From Spartobacteria bacterium (GTDB lineage: Bacteria; Verrucomicrobiota; Verrucomicrobiia; Chthoniobacterales; Chthoniobacteraceae), in the NCBI GenBank assembly GCA_025355595.1, contig JANXZI010000720.1, positions 1 to 5,177 on the forward strand: DNA of 5,177 nt, in the 5' to 3' direction. Numbering within the stretch: the stretch's first letter is position 1; each line of letters begins with the position of its first letter. The notes under the pieces are model-generated. The model did no database searches. It saw only the letters and a list, made by a program, of their open reading frames with translations, and was not told the origin of the DNA. Positions 1-5,177 of this stretch are shown one piece after another. The position numbers were made by a program, and so were the translations under genes.

Positions 1-2046
1 CCGCGGCAGGTCCGTGGCGAGGCTCGCGGCGAGGCGCACGTAGTCCTCCTCGGTGTGCGCCACAAATTCCCGCATCCCGCAGGCCATCAAAATGCTCAGC
101 CCGATCCGCGAGACGATCCCCTCGCCCGGCAGCGTGAGCACCGGGATGCCCATCCACAGTGCCTCGCACGTCGTCGTTCCGCCGTTGTACGGAAACGGAT
201 CCAGCGCGATGTCCATCCGTTCAAACAGCTTCAAGAATTCCGCCCGCGTCGGCGTCCATGCGAACAACTCCACCCGCTCCGCCGCGATGCCGCGCGCCGC
301 GAAAAATTCCCGCACGCGCGCCTGCGCCGCACCTTGCGGGCAGCGCAGCAGCAGCCGCGAATTTTCCACCGCGCGCATCACCGCGGTCCAGCGTTCGAGC
401 ACCGCGTCGTTCACTTTGCAAAACGCGTTCAGACAGCCAAACGTGACGTGCCCCGCACGCAGTGCTGGCAGTACGCCCGGCACCGGGAATTCGTCGATCG
501 GATCAAAGCAGAACCATGAATCCGGCAATCGCACCACCTGCTCCACCGACTCGGACCACGCCGCGCCTTCCGGCTCCATCTGCGCGTCTGTGAGCCGGTA
601 ATCCATCGCACTCAGCCCCGTGCTGCCCGGATAGCCGAGCCACGCCACCTGCACCGGAGCGGGCTTGCGCGCGAAGACCGACAGCCGGTTATCCCCCATG
701 TGCTGCGTGAGGTCCACGAGGATATCGATCTCGTCGCCCCGGATGCGTTCCGCCAATTCTTCGTCCGAGAGAACGAGCACATCCCTCCACACGTCTGCAT
801 TCTTTCTGATGCGTCCGGTAATTTCATCCGCTCGCTTCACGCTGGCATAGCAATAAATCTCCAATCCTGCGTGGTCATGCGCCTCCAGCAACGGGAGTAA
901 AAAATGGCTGATCACATGCTGCCGGAAATCTGGCGATACATAGCCGATGCGCAGACGGCGCTCCGGATCGCGAATGTTCAAATGCAGTTTGTGAAATTTT
1001 CGCAAAGGTTCCGCAAACTGGCGATCCCACCGGCGATGTTCGTCGGCGATGGACGACGCACTGGAGCGCGGGTCAAAATGGAGCGTATAAATGAGGTTGC
1101 TGTGCGTCGTGAAGTTGTGCGGCTCCAAGGTCATTGCGCGGCGGTAACTGACTAGGGCCTCGTCGAGTTCGCTCCGATCTTTGTAGGCTACGGCGAGATT
1201 ATTGTGAGCTTCGGAATAGTCCGGCTTGATCTGCAATGCACGGCGATACGAGGTGATGGATTCATCAATTTGTCCGACATTCCGTAATGCGTCCCCGACG
1301 TTACTGTGAGCTTCTGCCATGTCCGGCTTGAGTTGGGCAGCCCTGCGATATGCCACAAGGGCTTCCTCCCACTTTCCCTGGCCACTCAGCGCCACGCCGA
1401 GATTATTGTGCGCTTGGGCATTGTCCGCGGCAGCTTCGATGGCCCGGCGGTATGCGGCGATGGATTCATCCGTGCGGCGGCAAGCCCGCAGCGCGCTGCC
1501 CAGATTGTTGTGGGCTTCGGAATAGTTCGGCTTGAGTCGCAAGGCTTGCTGATACGCAGCGATGGAATCCTCGTCCCGGCCTTGATGCCGCAGTGCATTG
1601 CCCAGACAATAATGGGCTTCCGCATAGCCCGCCTGAAATGCGATCGCGCGGCGATACGCCGCAATGGCTTCATCTGTCCTGCTCTGCTGCATGAGCGCCT
1701 TGCCCAAATTACAGTGCGCCTCCGCAAAATCCGGCTTGAGCTCAAGCGCCCGGCGCACTGCGGCAATGGCATCCTCAGCCCGGTCTTGGGCGCTGAGCGC
1801 CACACCCAGGTTGGAATAAAATGTCGGACGATTCGGATCCGAGGAGATGGCCTGGCGAATCAGATCCACGGCAGCATCATTGCGCCCGACCTGCTGCGCG
1901 ATCACCCCGAGCAAATGGAGTGCATCCGGATGACGCGGCTCGACCGCGAGAATCTGCCGGTAAAGCGCCTCCGCCTCCGCCAGCCGCCCCGCTTGGTGGT
2001 GTTGCAAAGCAACTTCAAAGGCTTGCCGGACGGTGACTGGGGGCAT
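1..2046 (-). CDS. TPR-repeat protein with O-GlcNAc transferase (SPINDLY/GT41)-like catalytic region, C-terminus outside window
   Basis: This frame is open from ATG at 2046 to the window edge (682 codons, no stop). An in-frame TAA at 2059-2061 lies just upstream, so this is the first possible ATG; no clear Shine-Dalgarno precedes it. Residues 7-312 form nine consecutive 34-residue TPR units of the pattern EAHxNLGxAL...DEAIAAYRRAL.LKPDxx. From about 363 comes the GT41 region: LRIGYVSPDF with H377, IDILVDLTQHMGDNRL (440-455), APVQVAWLGYPGSTG (463-477), FGCLNAFCKVN with K544 (536-546), DPFPYNGGTTTCEALWMG (616-633) and LPGEGIVSRIG (639-649). Known family role: transfer of GlcNAc or another sugar from a nucleotide sugar to Ser/Thr of cytosolic proteins, with TPRs binding the target. 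The NGGTTT motif is the usual bacterial form where animal OGT has NGHTT. By family comparison, only a few tens of residues should be missing. No signal peptide is visible. Donor and target are unknown. It lies 61 bases downstream of the oxidoreductase and may share its transcript. Confidence 0.93.
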   Translation of the reverse strand, partial: MPPVTVRQAFEVALQHHQAGRLAEAEALYRQILAVEPRHPDALHLLGVIAQQVGRNDAAVDLIRQAISSDPNRPTFYSNLGVALSAQDRAEDAIAAVRRALELKPDFAEAHCNLGKALMQQSRTDEAIAAYRRAIAFQAGYAEAHYCLGNALRHQGRDEDSIAAYQQALRLKPNYSEAHNNLGSALRACRRTDESIAAYRRAIEAAADNAQAHNNLGVALSGQGKWEEALVAYRRAAQLKPDMAEAHSNVGDALRNVGQIDESITSYRRALQIKPDYSEAHNNLAVAYKDRSELDEALVSYRRAMTLEPHNFTTHSNLIYTLHFDPRSSASSIADEHRRWDRQFAEPLRKFHKLHLNIRDPERRLRIGYVSPDFRQHVISHFLLPLLEAHDHAGLEIYCYASVKRADEITGRIRKNADVWRDVLVLSDEELAERIRGDEIDILVDLTQHMGDNRLSVFARKPAPVQVAWLGYPGSTGLSAMDYRLTDAQMEPEGAAWSESVEQVVRLPDSWFCFDPIDEFPVPGVLPALRAGHVTFGCLNAFCKVNDAVLERWTAVMRAVENSRLLLRCPQGAAQARVREFFAARGIAAERVELFAWTPTRAEFLKLFERMDIALDPFPYNGGTTTCEALWMGIPVLTLPGEGIVSRIGLSILMACGMREFVAHTEEDYVRLAASLATDLPR
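1111..2028 (-). repeat. Nine tandem 102-bp units encoding the TPR array
   Basis: Residues 7-312 of the TPR/OGT protein divide into nine 34-residue units with no insertion or deletion between them, so the DNA has a strict 102-bp period. The plus-strand word GATGGATTCATC occurs at 1255-1266 and again at 1459-1470, exactly two periods apart. Related forms stand at the same phase in the intervening and following units (near 1357, 1561, 1663 and 1765). The first unit is the most diverged; units 3 to 9 are the most alike. Each unit should fold as two antiparallel helices, together forming a superhelix. Confidence 0.9.
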
Positions 2047-2051
2047 GGCGG

Positions 2052-2073
2052 AAGTTTGTTACCCGAACAACTT
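2052..2073 (-). other. Small stem-loop just before the TPR/OGT start codon
   Basis: On the minus strand AAGTTGTT (2073-2066) can pair with AACAAACTT (2060-2052), giving 8 bp with one bulged A and the loop CGGGT. It ends five bases before the ATG at 2046 and starts 34 bases after the oxidoreductase stop codon. It could affect translation initiation or mark the intercistronic gap. It has no T-tract, so it is not a normal terminator, and a stem this weak could be chance. Confidence 0.3.
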
Positions 2074-2107
2074 CACTCCACCGTGTTGTGTCCAAATTCG
2101 CAGCCGC

Positions 2108-3148
2108 TCACTTCACCTGCACCGTCTTGCCCGTCTTCGCGGCCTCGTAAATCGCGCAGATGACGGCGACGGCGTTGCGGGCGTCGCTGCCGGGGACGGC
2201 GGGCTGGCGCTTTTCGCGGATGGCGTGGCAGAGGTCTTCGAGCTGGAGGCGGTGACCCTCGGTGCTGATGGCCATCGGGTTTGCGACTCCACCGCCGATG
2301 GCGGAGGTGCTGCCGCCTGCGCGAATCGCCTCGTCGCCGGGCTCCTCTTTTTCAAACTGCCAAAACTTGATCGCGTCGTCCTCGATGATGATGGAGCCCT
2401 TGTCGCCGCTCAGCTCGATGCGCTTGTTCCAGCCGGGAAAGGTGCTCGTCGCGCCTTCGACGACACCGAGCGCTCCGCACTTGAAGCGCAGCGTGGCGAC
2501 GGCGGTGTCTTCCACGGCGATGCGCTCGTGAGCGAGCGTGGCGATGTTCGCCTTCACCTCGACGGGCACTCCGACGAACCACGTGAGCAAATCAATCGCA
2601 TGGACACCCTGGTTCATGAGCGCGCCGCCGCCGTCCATTTCCCAAGTGCCGCGCCAGCCTGCGCTGTCGTAGTACGCCTGCGTGCGCCACCACTTCACGT
2701 AGGCGCTGGCAATCGTGAGGCGTCCGAGGCGCCCGGCATCCACCGCGCGTTTCACCGTGCGCGCGCCTTCGCCGAAGCGGCTCTGGAAAACTGCGGCGAG
2801 GATCGTGCCGCTCGCCTTCGCGGCGGCGAGGATGGCGTCAATTTTTTCCACCGTGATCTCCAGCGGCTTTTCGCAGAGCACGTGCTTGCCCGCATTCAGC
2901 GCGGCGATCGCAGGCTCGCCGTGCGCACCGCTCGGCGTGGTGATGCACACGGCATCCACGTCCGTGCGCGCGACGAGTTCCGCAATCGATCCCGCAGCGG
3001 CACAGCCCCACTTTTCACAAAATGGCTCCAGCCCCGCAACGGAGTACGCAGCGGTGAGCTGCGCGCCGGGGATTTCGCTGATGGCCTGTGCGTGAATGCC
3101 GGAGATATTGCCGGTGCCGACGAGGGCGAAGCGGACGGGAGTGGACAT
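2108..3148 (-). CDS. Gfo/Idh/MocA-family NAD(P)-dependent oxidoreductase
   Basis: The 346-residue protein has the usual length for the family. The N-terminal Rossmann fold opens with VRFALVGTGNISGIH (dinucleotide-binding GTGNIS at 11-16). It continues through VDAVCITTPSGAHGE (64-78) and the family signature GKHVLCEKP, with EKP at 93-95, whose Lys is normally at the active site. The C-terminal alpha/beta substrate domain has FQSRF (121-125) and GGGALMNQGVHAID, with H183 and D186 at the usual catalytic positions. Members oxidise or reduce sugars, cyclitols or sugar derivatives; the substrate cannot be read here. No signal peptide is visible, so it is probably cytosolic. The frame stays open 49 codons further upstream to 3295, but that stretch is repeat DNA with no family similarity, so I start at the MSTPVRF Met. 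No clear Shine-Dalgarno is seen. The isomerase-like gene lies upstream on the same strand beyond a 305-base repeat-filled gap. Confidence 0.93.
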   Translation of the reverse strand: MSTPVRFALVGTGNISGIHAQAISEIPGAQLTAAYSVAGLEPFCEKWGCAAAGSIAELVARTDVDAVCITTPSGAHGEPAIAALNAGKHVLCEKPLEITVEKIDAILAAAKASGTILAAVFQSRFGEGARTVKRAVDAGRLGRLTIASAYVKWWRTQAYYDSAGWRGTWEMDGGGALMNQGVHAIDLLTWFVGVPVEVKANIATLAHERIAVEDTAVATLRFKCGALGVVEGATSTFPGWNKRIELSGDKGSIIIEDDAIKFWQFEKEEPGDEAIRAGGSTSAIGGGVANPMAISTEGHRLQLEDLCHAIREKRQPAVPGSDARNAVAVICAIYEAAKTGKTVQVK

Positions 3149-3189
3149 GGGAGTGTGTGAAAGGGGTGAGTTTTTCGGGCTGCGGGGCC

Positions 3190-3219
3190 GTGATTGGTGA
3201 CTGGTGAAAAGTGATTGGT
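3190..3219. repeat. Three copies of GTGAYTGGT in the oxidoreductase leader
   Basis: GTGATTGGT occurs at 3190-3198 and 3211-3219, and GTGACTGGT at 3197-3205, overlapping the first by two bases. The array lies 42 to 71 bases upstream of the oxidoreductase start. On the minus strand it reads as ACCAATCAC / ACCAGTCAC. It looks like a low-complexity dispersed word rather than an operator, because it lacks dyad symmetry, but a regulatory role cannot be excluded. Confidence 0.6.
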
Positions 3220-3241
3220 AAAGCGATTCTACGCACTGGGA

Positions 3242-3263
3242 GCGGCGACATCCTTGTCGCCGC
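3242..3263. repeat. Perfect 9-bp inverted repeat (hairpin element, copy 1)
   Basis: GCGGCGACA (3242-3250) and TGTCGCCGC (3255-3263) are perfect reverse complements around the loop TCCT. No T-run follows on either strand, so it is not a canonical Rho-independent terminator. A diverged copy in the opposite orientation lies at 3486-3507. Including the flank, 3230-3263 reversed matches 3486-3519 at 28 of 34 positions. The word resembles a dispersed hairpin I associate with Verrucomicrobiota genomes (recollection, not a search). Confidence 0.8.
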
Positions 3264-3334
3264 GGGGCCGTCGGATCAGACGCTGCTCGAGGCAACGCGC
3301 AAATCGCGCCTGCGAAAAAACGCCTGACGCGGGC

Positions 3335-3464
3335 TCAACTTCTAACATCGAACACCTAACTCCTAACGCCGAATGGGGAGACTCGACCCGCTGGCGCTTG
3401 CCGGTGACTGGCGGGTTCTCCGCCGATAAAAGTTAGGAGTGAGAAGTTCGATGTTAGAAGTTGA
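3335..3464. repeat. 130-bp inverted-repeat element: two 33-nt arms around a 64-nt core
   Basis: The left arm 3335-3367 and the reverse complement of the right arm 3432-3464 match at 30 of 33 positions: the outer 19 and inner 9 are identical, with three differences between. The arms carry repeated YCTAAC words (left arm at 3341, 3355 and 3362). The core 3368-3431 is GC-rich and has a minor dyad: on the minus strand GGCGG and CCGCC flank AGAAC. No ORF in it is credible. Translated, both arms give STSNIE(H/L)LTPN, a phrase I associate with dispersed repeats in Verrucomicrobiota and related phyla. It lies at the 3' end of the isomerase-like gene, whose stop codon is in the right arm, so its transcript could fold into a strong stem that limits read-through. 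Confidence 0.8.
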
Positions 3465-4395
3465 ACGGTCCATTCTCCGCACACCGCGACGACAAAGATG
3501 TTGCCGCTCCCGTTGCGCACGCCTCAGCAACCCACCGCTGCAAGGTCGCCATGCAGATGCGGCTCGCGGGCTCGGCATTTGCGGAGAAGGAATAGCCGGC
3601 GGGCAGGTGCTGGATGGCATCGTCGAGCGGGATGCTGCGCCAGTGCGTCTCGAGCGCAATCCATCCGCGGTAGCCGCGTGATTTCAATTCCCGGAGGTGT
3701 GCGGGGAAATCAATCGAGCCCTTGCCGAGTTCCACGCACTTCAGCGCGGATTTCGCGCCGTCGCGCGCGGCGTCCTTGATGTGGACATGCACGACATTTG
3801 CCGCGACCGCCGGATAGTCATCGCGGATCGGATCGTTCGCGCCTTCGAGGTAGATGCAATTGCAAGGATCCCACACGACGCCGAACTGCGGCGACGGCGG
3901 CAGGTGCTGCCAGAATTCCGCCGTCTCCGCACCATTGCCGACGACACAGCTCGCCTCGTTCTCGATCCCGATGCGGATGTCCGTCCCGCGCACGACATCG
4001 AGCAGCTTGGGAAAATGCGACGCGGCGCGCTGCAGATCGTCGCTCGTCGCGGGGTGCGAGCGGCGCAGGAATGCGAACACGCGAACGATGTCCGTGCCGA
4101 GGATCTGCGCGGCCTCCACGGATCGCTTGAACAGTTCGACGTGCGCCGCGATTTCGTCCGGCGAATCGAGGTTGCACTTGAAGACCGGCGACGCCGCACC
4201 CGCGATCGCCAGCCCGGCATCGCGCGATTTTTTCGCGATGAGCGTGAGATCATCCCTCGTGAGATCCTTGAACGCGCGGCCGAAGAGGCTGCGGACTTCG
4301 ATGCCGTCCAGTTTGAAGTCGGCGGCGAAATGCAGCACGTCGTCGAGTTCCTGTGAGACTTCGTCGGTGAGGATTGCGAGGCGGCACCAGTTCAT
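3454..4395 (-). CDS. Sugar phosphate isomerase/epimerase-like TIM-barrel protein with repeat-derived C-terminal tail
   Basis: The 313-residue protein belongs to the xylose isomerase-like/AP endonuclease 2 TIM-barrel superfamily. Signs are the N-terminal strand LAILTDEVSQELDDVL, KLDGIEVRSLFG (28-39), and likely metal ligands on successive barrel strands: E145 in IGIENEA, D176 in GVVWDPCN, H205 in VVHVHIKD and E249 in WIALETHW. Family members isomerise or epimerise sugars and cyclitols using a divalent metal; here the substrate is unknown. The frame is open 44 codons upstream to 4527, but that extension contains the candidate promoter and repeat-like DNA and shows no family similarity, so I start at MNWCRLAIL. 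There is no clear Shine-Dalgarno. After LQRWVAEA (285-292) the protein should be complete. About the last 20 residues come from a hairpin repeat (AATSLSSR) and an inverted-repeat arm (FNF-stop), so the tail is probably not native. It is likely cytosolic and functionally linked to the oxidoreductase downstream. Confidence 0.9.
   Translation of the reverse strand: MNWCRLAILTDEVSQELDDVLHFAADFKLDGIEVRSLFGRAFKDLTRDDLTLIAKKSRDAGLAIAGAASPVFKCNLDSPDEIAAHVELFKRSVEAAQILGTDIVRVFAFLRRSHPATSDDLQRAASHFPKLLDVVRGTDIRIGIENEASCVVGNGAETAEFWQHLPPSPQFGVVWDPCNCIYLEGANDPIRDDYPAVAANVVHVHIKDAARDGAKSALKCVELGKGSIDFPAHLRELKSRGYRGWIALETHWRSIPLDDAIQHLPAGYSFSANAEPASRICMATLQRWVAEACATGAATSLSSRCAENGPFNF
3486..3507. repeat. 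Diverged inverted copy of the hairpin element (copy 2), inside the isomerase 3' end
   Basis: This stretch matches the reverse complement of 3242-3263 at 19 of 22 positions, and the similarity continues to 3519 (28 of 34 in all). Its own arms no longer pair perfectly (two mismatches in nine). In the isomerase frame it encodes AATSLSSR, residues 297-304. Together with copy 1 it brackets the 130-bp inverted-repeat element, and the two copies face opposite ways. Confidence 0.75.
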
Positions 4396-4462
4396 GAGTG
4401 TGGGATCGGGGTTGAAAGTGGGCGGCGAGAGAAGCAGCGCGCAGCGGCGAAGGGAATTGCAA

Positions 4463-4491
4463 ATTAGTGATCGGCGATCGGCATTTTTCAA
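4463..4491 (-). promoter_or_regulatory. Candidate sigma70-type promoter for the isomerase-like gene
   Basis: On the minus strand TTGAAA (4491-4486; 5 of 6 to TTGACA) is followed after exactly 17 bases by ACTAAT (4468-4463; 4 of 6 to TATAAT). Transcription would start around 4456, giving a leader of roughly 60 bases to the ATG at 4395. This supports the shorter start for the gene. Chance matches in this AT-richer stretch are possible, and promoter consensus in this lineage is not well known to me. Confidence 0.4.
4469..4482. repeat. Tandem duplicate of GATCGGC
   Basis: GATCGGC occurs twice head to tail (4469-4475 and 4476-4482) and fills most of the spacer of the candidate minus-strand promoter. 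The neighbouring 4526-4551 stretch has three ATTCA words (4526, 4540 and 4547). Both look like the low-complexity dispersed words seen elsewhere in this window's gaps. Confidence 0.6.
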
Positions 4492-4577
4492 TTCGTCCGA
4501 CAGCCATCCGGTGCTGCAACTCCCCATTCAAAGTTCAGAATTCATCATTCACGATTTCCCCCGCCCCGCGTTCCCTC

Positions 4578-4605
4578 TTGCGGCGCATCACGCGGGCGCT
4601 AGTCT
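4578..4605 (+). promoter_or_regulatory. Tentative promoter for purA
   Basis: TTGCGG (4578-4583) and TAGTCT (4600-4605) are separated by 16 bases. The -35 fit is fair and the -10 fit is weak (3 of 6). Initiation about seven bases downstream would place the RNA 5' end near 4612, directly at the hairpin 4613-4631. That arrangement is the main reason to mention it. Confidence 0.3.
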
Positions 4606-4612
4606 CCGCGGC

Positions 4613-4631
4613 CCCAAGGGCAGACCTTGGG
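4613..4631 (+). promoter_or_regulatory. 7-bp stem-loop in the purA leader
   Basis: CCCAAGG (4613-4619) pairs perfectly with CCTTGGG (4625-4631) around the loop GCAGA, and is followed by TTTG. It ends 31 bases before the purA ATG. It could be a 5' stabilising stem or a weak attenuator; the T-run is too short for a confident terminator call. No known purine riboswitch core is visible in the short leader. Confidence 0.4.
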
Positions 4632-4662
4632 TTTGAAACACACCGCAAAGACACATCCACAC

Positions 4663-5177
4663 ATGGCCAACACGATCCTGGTCGGCGCCCAATGGGGCGA
4701 CGAAGGCAAAGGCAAAATCATTGATTTCCTCACCGAGACGGCGGACCTCGTCATCCGCTCGCAGGGCGGGAACAACGCGGGACACACCGTCATCGTTGAC
4801 GGAAAAAAATACGTCCTCCATCTCATCCCGAGCGGCATTTTGCGGCCGGGGAAAATGTGCGTGATCGGCAATGGCGTGGTGATCGATGCCGTGTCGCTCG
4901 CGGGCGAAATCGCAGGCCTGCGCAAGCAGGGTATCCGCGTGACGCCGAAGAACCTCATGATCTCTGACTGCGCGCATCTCACGCTACCGTCGCACCGGGC
5001 GCTGGATCGCGCAAAGGAAGTCGCAAAGGGCAAGGACAAGATCGGCACGACAGGGCGCGGCATCGGCCCGACGTATTCGGAAAAAGCCGCGCGCACCGGC
5101 CTGCGCACGGGCGAGCTTTTGCACCCGCTGCGCTTCGCAAAACGCCTGCGCGAACGGCTCACCGAGGCGAACGTGCA
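4663..5177 (+). CDS. purA: Adenylosuccinate synthetase, N-terminal part (runs off right edge)
   Basis: 171 full codons are present. The enzyme couples IMP and L-aspartate using GTP to make adenylosuccinate, the first committed step from IMP to AMP, in the cytosol. The start MANTILVGAQWGDEGKGKIID gives the GTP-binding P-loop-like motif, with catalytic D13. GGNNAGHT supplies catalytic H41. IGNGVVID (68-75) and KIGTTGRGIGPTYSEKAARTGLR carry the IMP-binding T129/T130 and R144. All match the well-known bacterial enzyme at nearly the same residue numbers. Family members are about 430 residues, so roughly 60% lies beyond the window. ATG at 4663 is the only start that fits the family N-terminus; no strong Shine-Dalgarno precedes it. 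It is transcribed divergently from the isomerase-like gene and is functionally unrelated to it. Confidence 0.97.
   Translation, partial: MANTILVGAQWGDEGKGKIIDFLTETADLVIRSQGGNNAGHTVIVDGKKYVLHLIPSGILRPGKMCVIGNGVVIDAVSLAGEIAGLRKQGIRVTPKNLMISDCAHLTLPSHRALDRAKEVAKGKDKIGTTGRGIGPTYSEKAARTGLRTGELLHPLRFAKRLRERLTEANV

Noticed and set aside
1306..2163. Plus-strand open frame of 285 codons opposite the TPR array
   Set aside because: Its apparent internal repeats simply mirror the 102-bp TPR periodicity on the other strand. The minus frame has classic TPR residues and is continuous with the GT41 region.
2033..3160. Long plus-strand open frame of 375 codons opposite the oxidoreductase
   Set aside because: It is a shadow of the GC-rich minus-strand gene. 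Its protein is low-complexity and rich in R, A, D and G with no recognisable fold, whereas the minus strand gives a clear Gfo/Idh/MocA protein.
3226..3231. TAGAAT on the minus strand as a -10 box for the oxidoreductase
   Set aside because: It is a 5 of 6 match, but no acceptable -35 box lies 16 to 18 bases upstream; that position is inside the hairpin element.
3149..3295. N-terminal extension of the oxidoreductase by 49 codons
   Set aside because: The stretch is the repeat-rich gap (GTGAYTGGT words and hairpin). Family proteins begin directly before the VGTGNIS Rossmann motif, which the Met at 3148 provides.
3311..3334. Rho-independent terminator for the isomerase-like gene (T6 on the minus strand at 3320-3315)
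   Set aside because: The bases before the T-run form only a very weak stem of three or four pairs, so the T6 alone does not support a terminator.
3230..3519. CRISPR array or integron attachment site
   Set aside because: The repeats are inverted pairs of two different kinds without regular spacers. I see no integron core-site pattern, and no cas or integrase gene is nearby.
3697..4356. Plus-strand open frame of 219 codons opposite the isomerase-like gene
   Set aside because: It is an R/D/E-rich antisense shadow without domain features. The minus strand has ordered metal-binding TIM-barrel motifs.
4396..4527. N-terminal extension of the isomerase-like protein by 44 codons
   Set aside because: It would cover the candidate promoter and word-like repeats, and it reads as unstructured sequence. 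MNWCRLAIL at 4395 fits the first barrel strand.

Overview
The window is GC-rich bacterial DNA with three genes on the minus strand and the start of one gene on the plus strand. From left to right these are: (1) a large protein of nine TPR units followed by an O-GlcNAc-transferase-like (SPINDLY/GT41) catalytic region, whose C-terminus runs off the left edge; (2) a complete Gfo/Idh/MocA-family NAD(P)-dependent sugar oxidoreductase; (3) a complete TIM-barrel sugar phosphate isomerase/epimerase-like protein; and (4) the N-terminal 171 codons of purA (adenylosuccinate synthetase), which runs off the right edge. I suspect Verrucomicrobiota or a close PVC relative. The reasons are the gene types, the weak or absent Shine-Dalgarno sequences, and the intergenic repeats, which resemble dispersed repeats I associate with that group (in translation, phrases like TSNIEH and AATSLSPR). 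This is recognition from memory, not a search result.

Layout: 1-2046 (minus) is the TPR/OGT gene. A 61-base gap with a small stem-loop separates it from the oxidoreductase at 2108-3148 (minus), so these two could be cotranscribed. The 305-base gap 3149-3453 has no credible gene and is packed with repeats: a triplicated GTGAYTGGT word, a perfect 9-bp hairpin, and a pair of 33-nt inverted arms around a 64-nt core. A second, inverted copy of the hairpin lies just beyond, inside the 3' end of the isomerase gene (3454-4395, minus). As a result, about the last 20 residues and the stop codon of that protein are encoded by repeat DNA. The 267-base divergent region 4396-4662 holds a plausible minus-strand promoter with a tandem 7-mer in its spacer, a more tentative plus-strand promoter, and a 7-bp hairpin in the purA leader.

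Function: the oxidoreductase and the isomerase-like protein are of types that often act together in catabolism or modification of sugars and cyclitols. No substrate can be read from the sequence. The TPR/OGT protein probably glycosylates proteins or acts as a TPR scaffold. purA is housekeeping purine synthesis and is unrelated to the others. I see no tRNA, rRNA, CRISPR, transposase or phage gene, and no convincing new multigene system. The most notable part is the nested inverted-repeat structure and its take-over of a coding 3' end.
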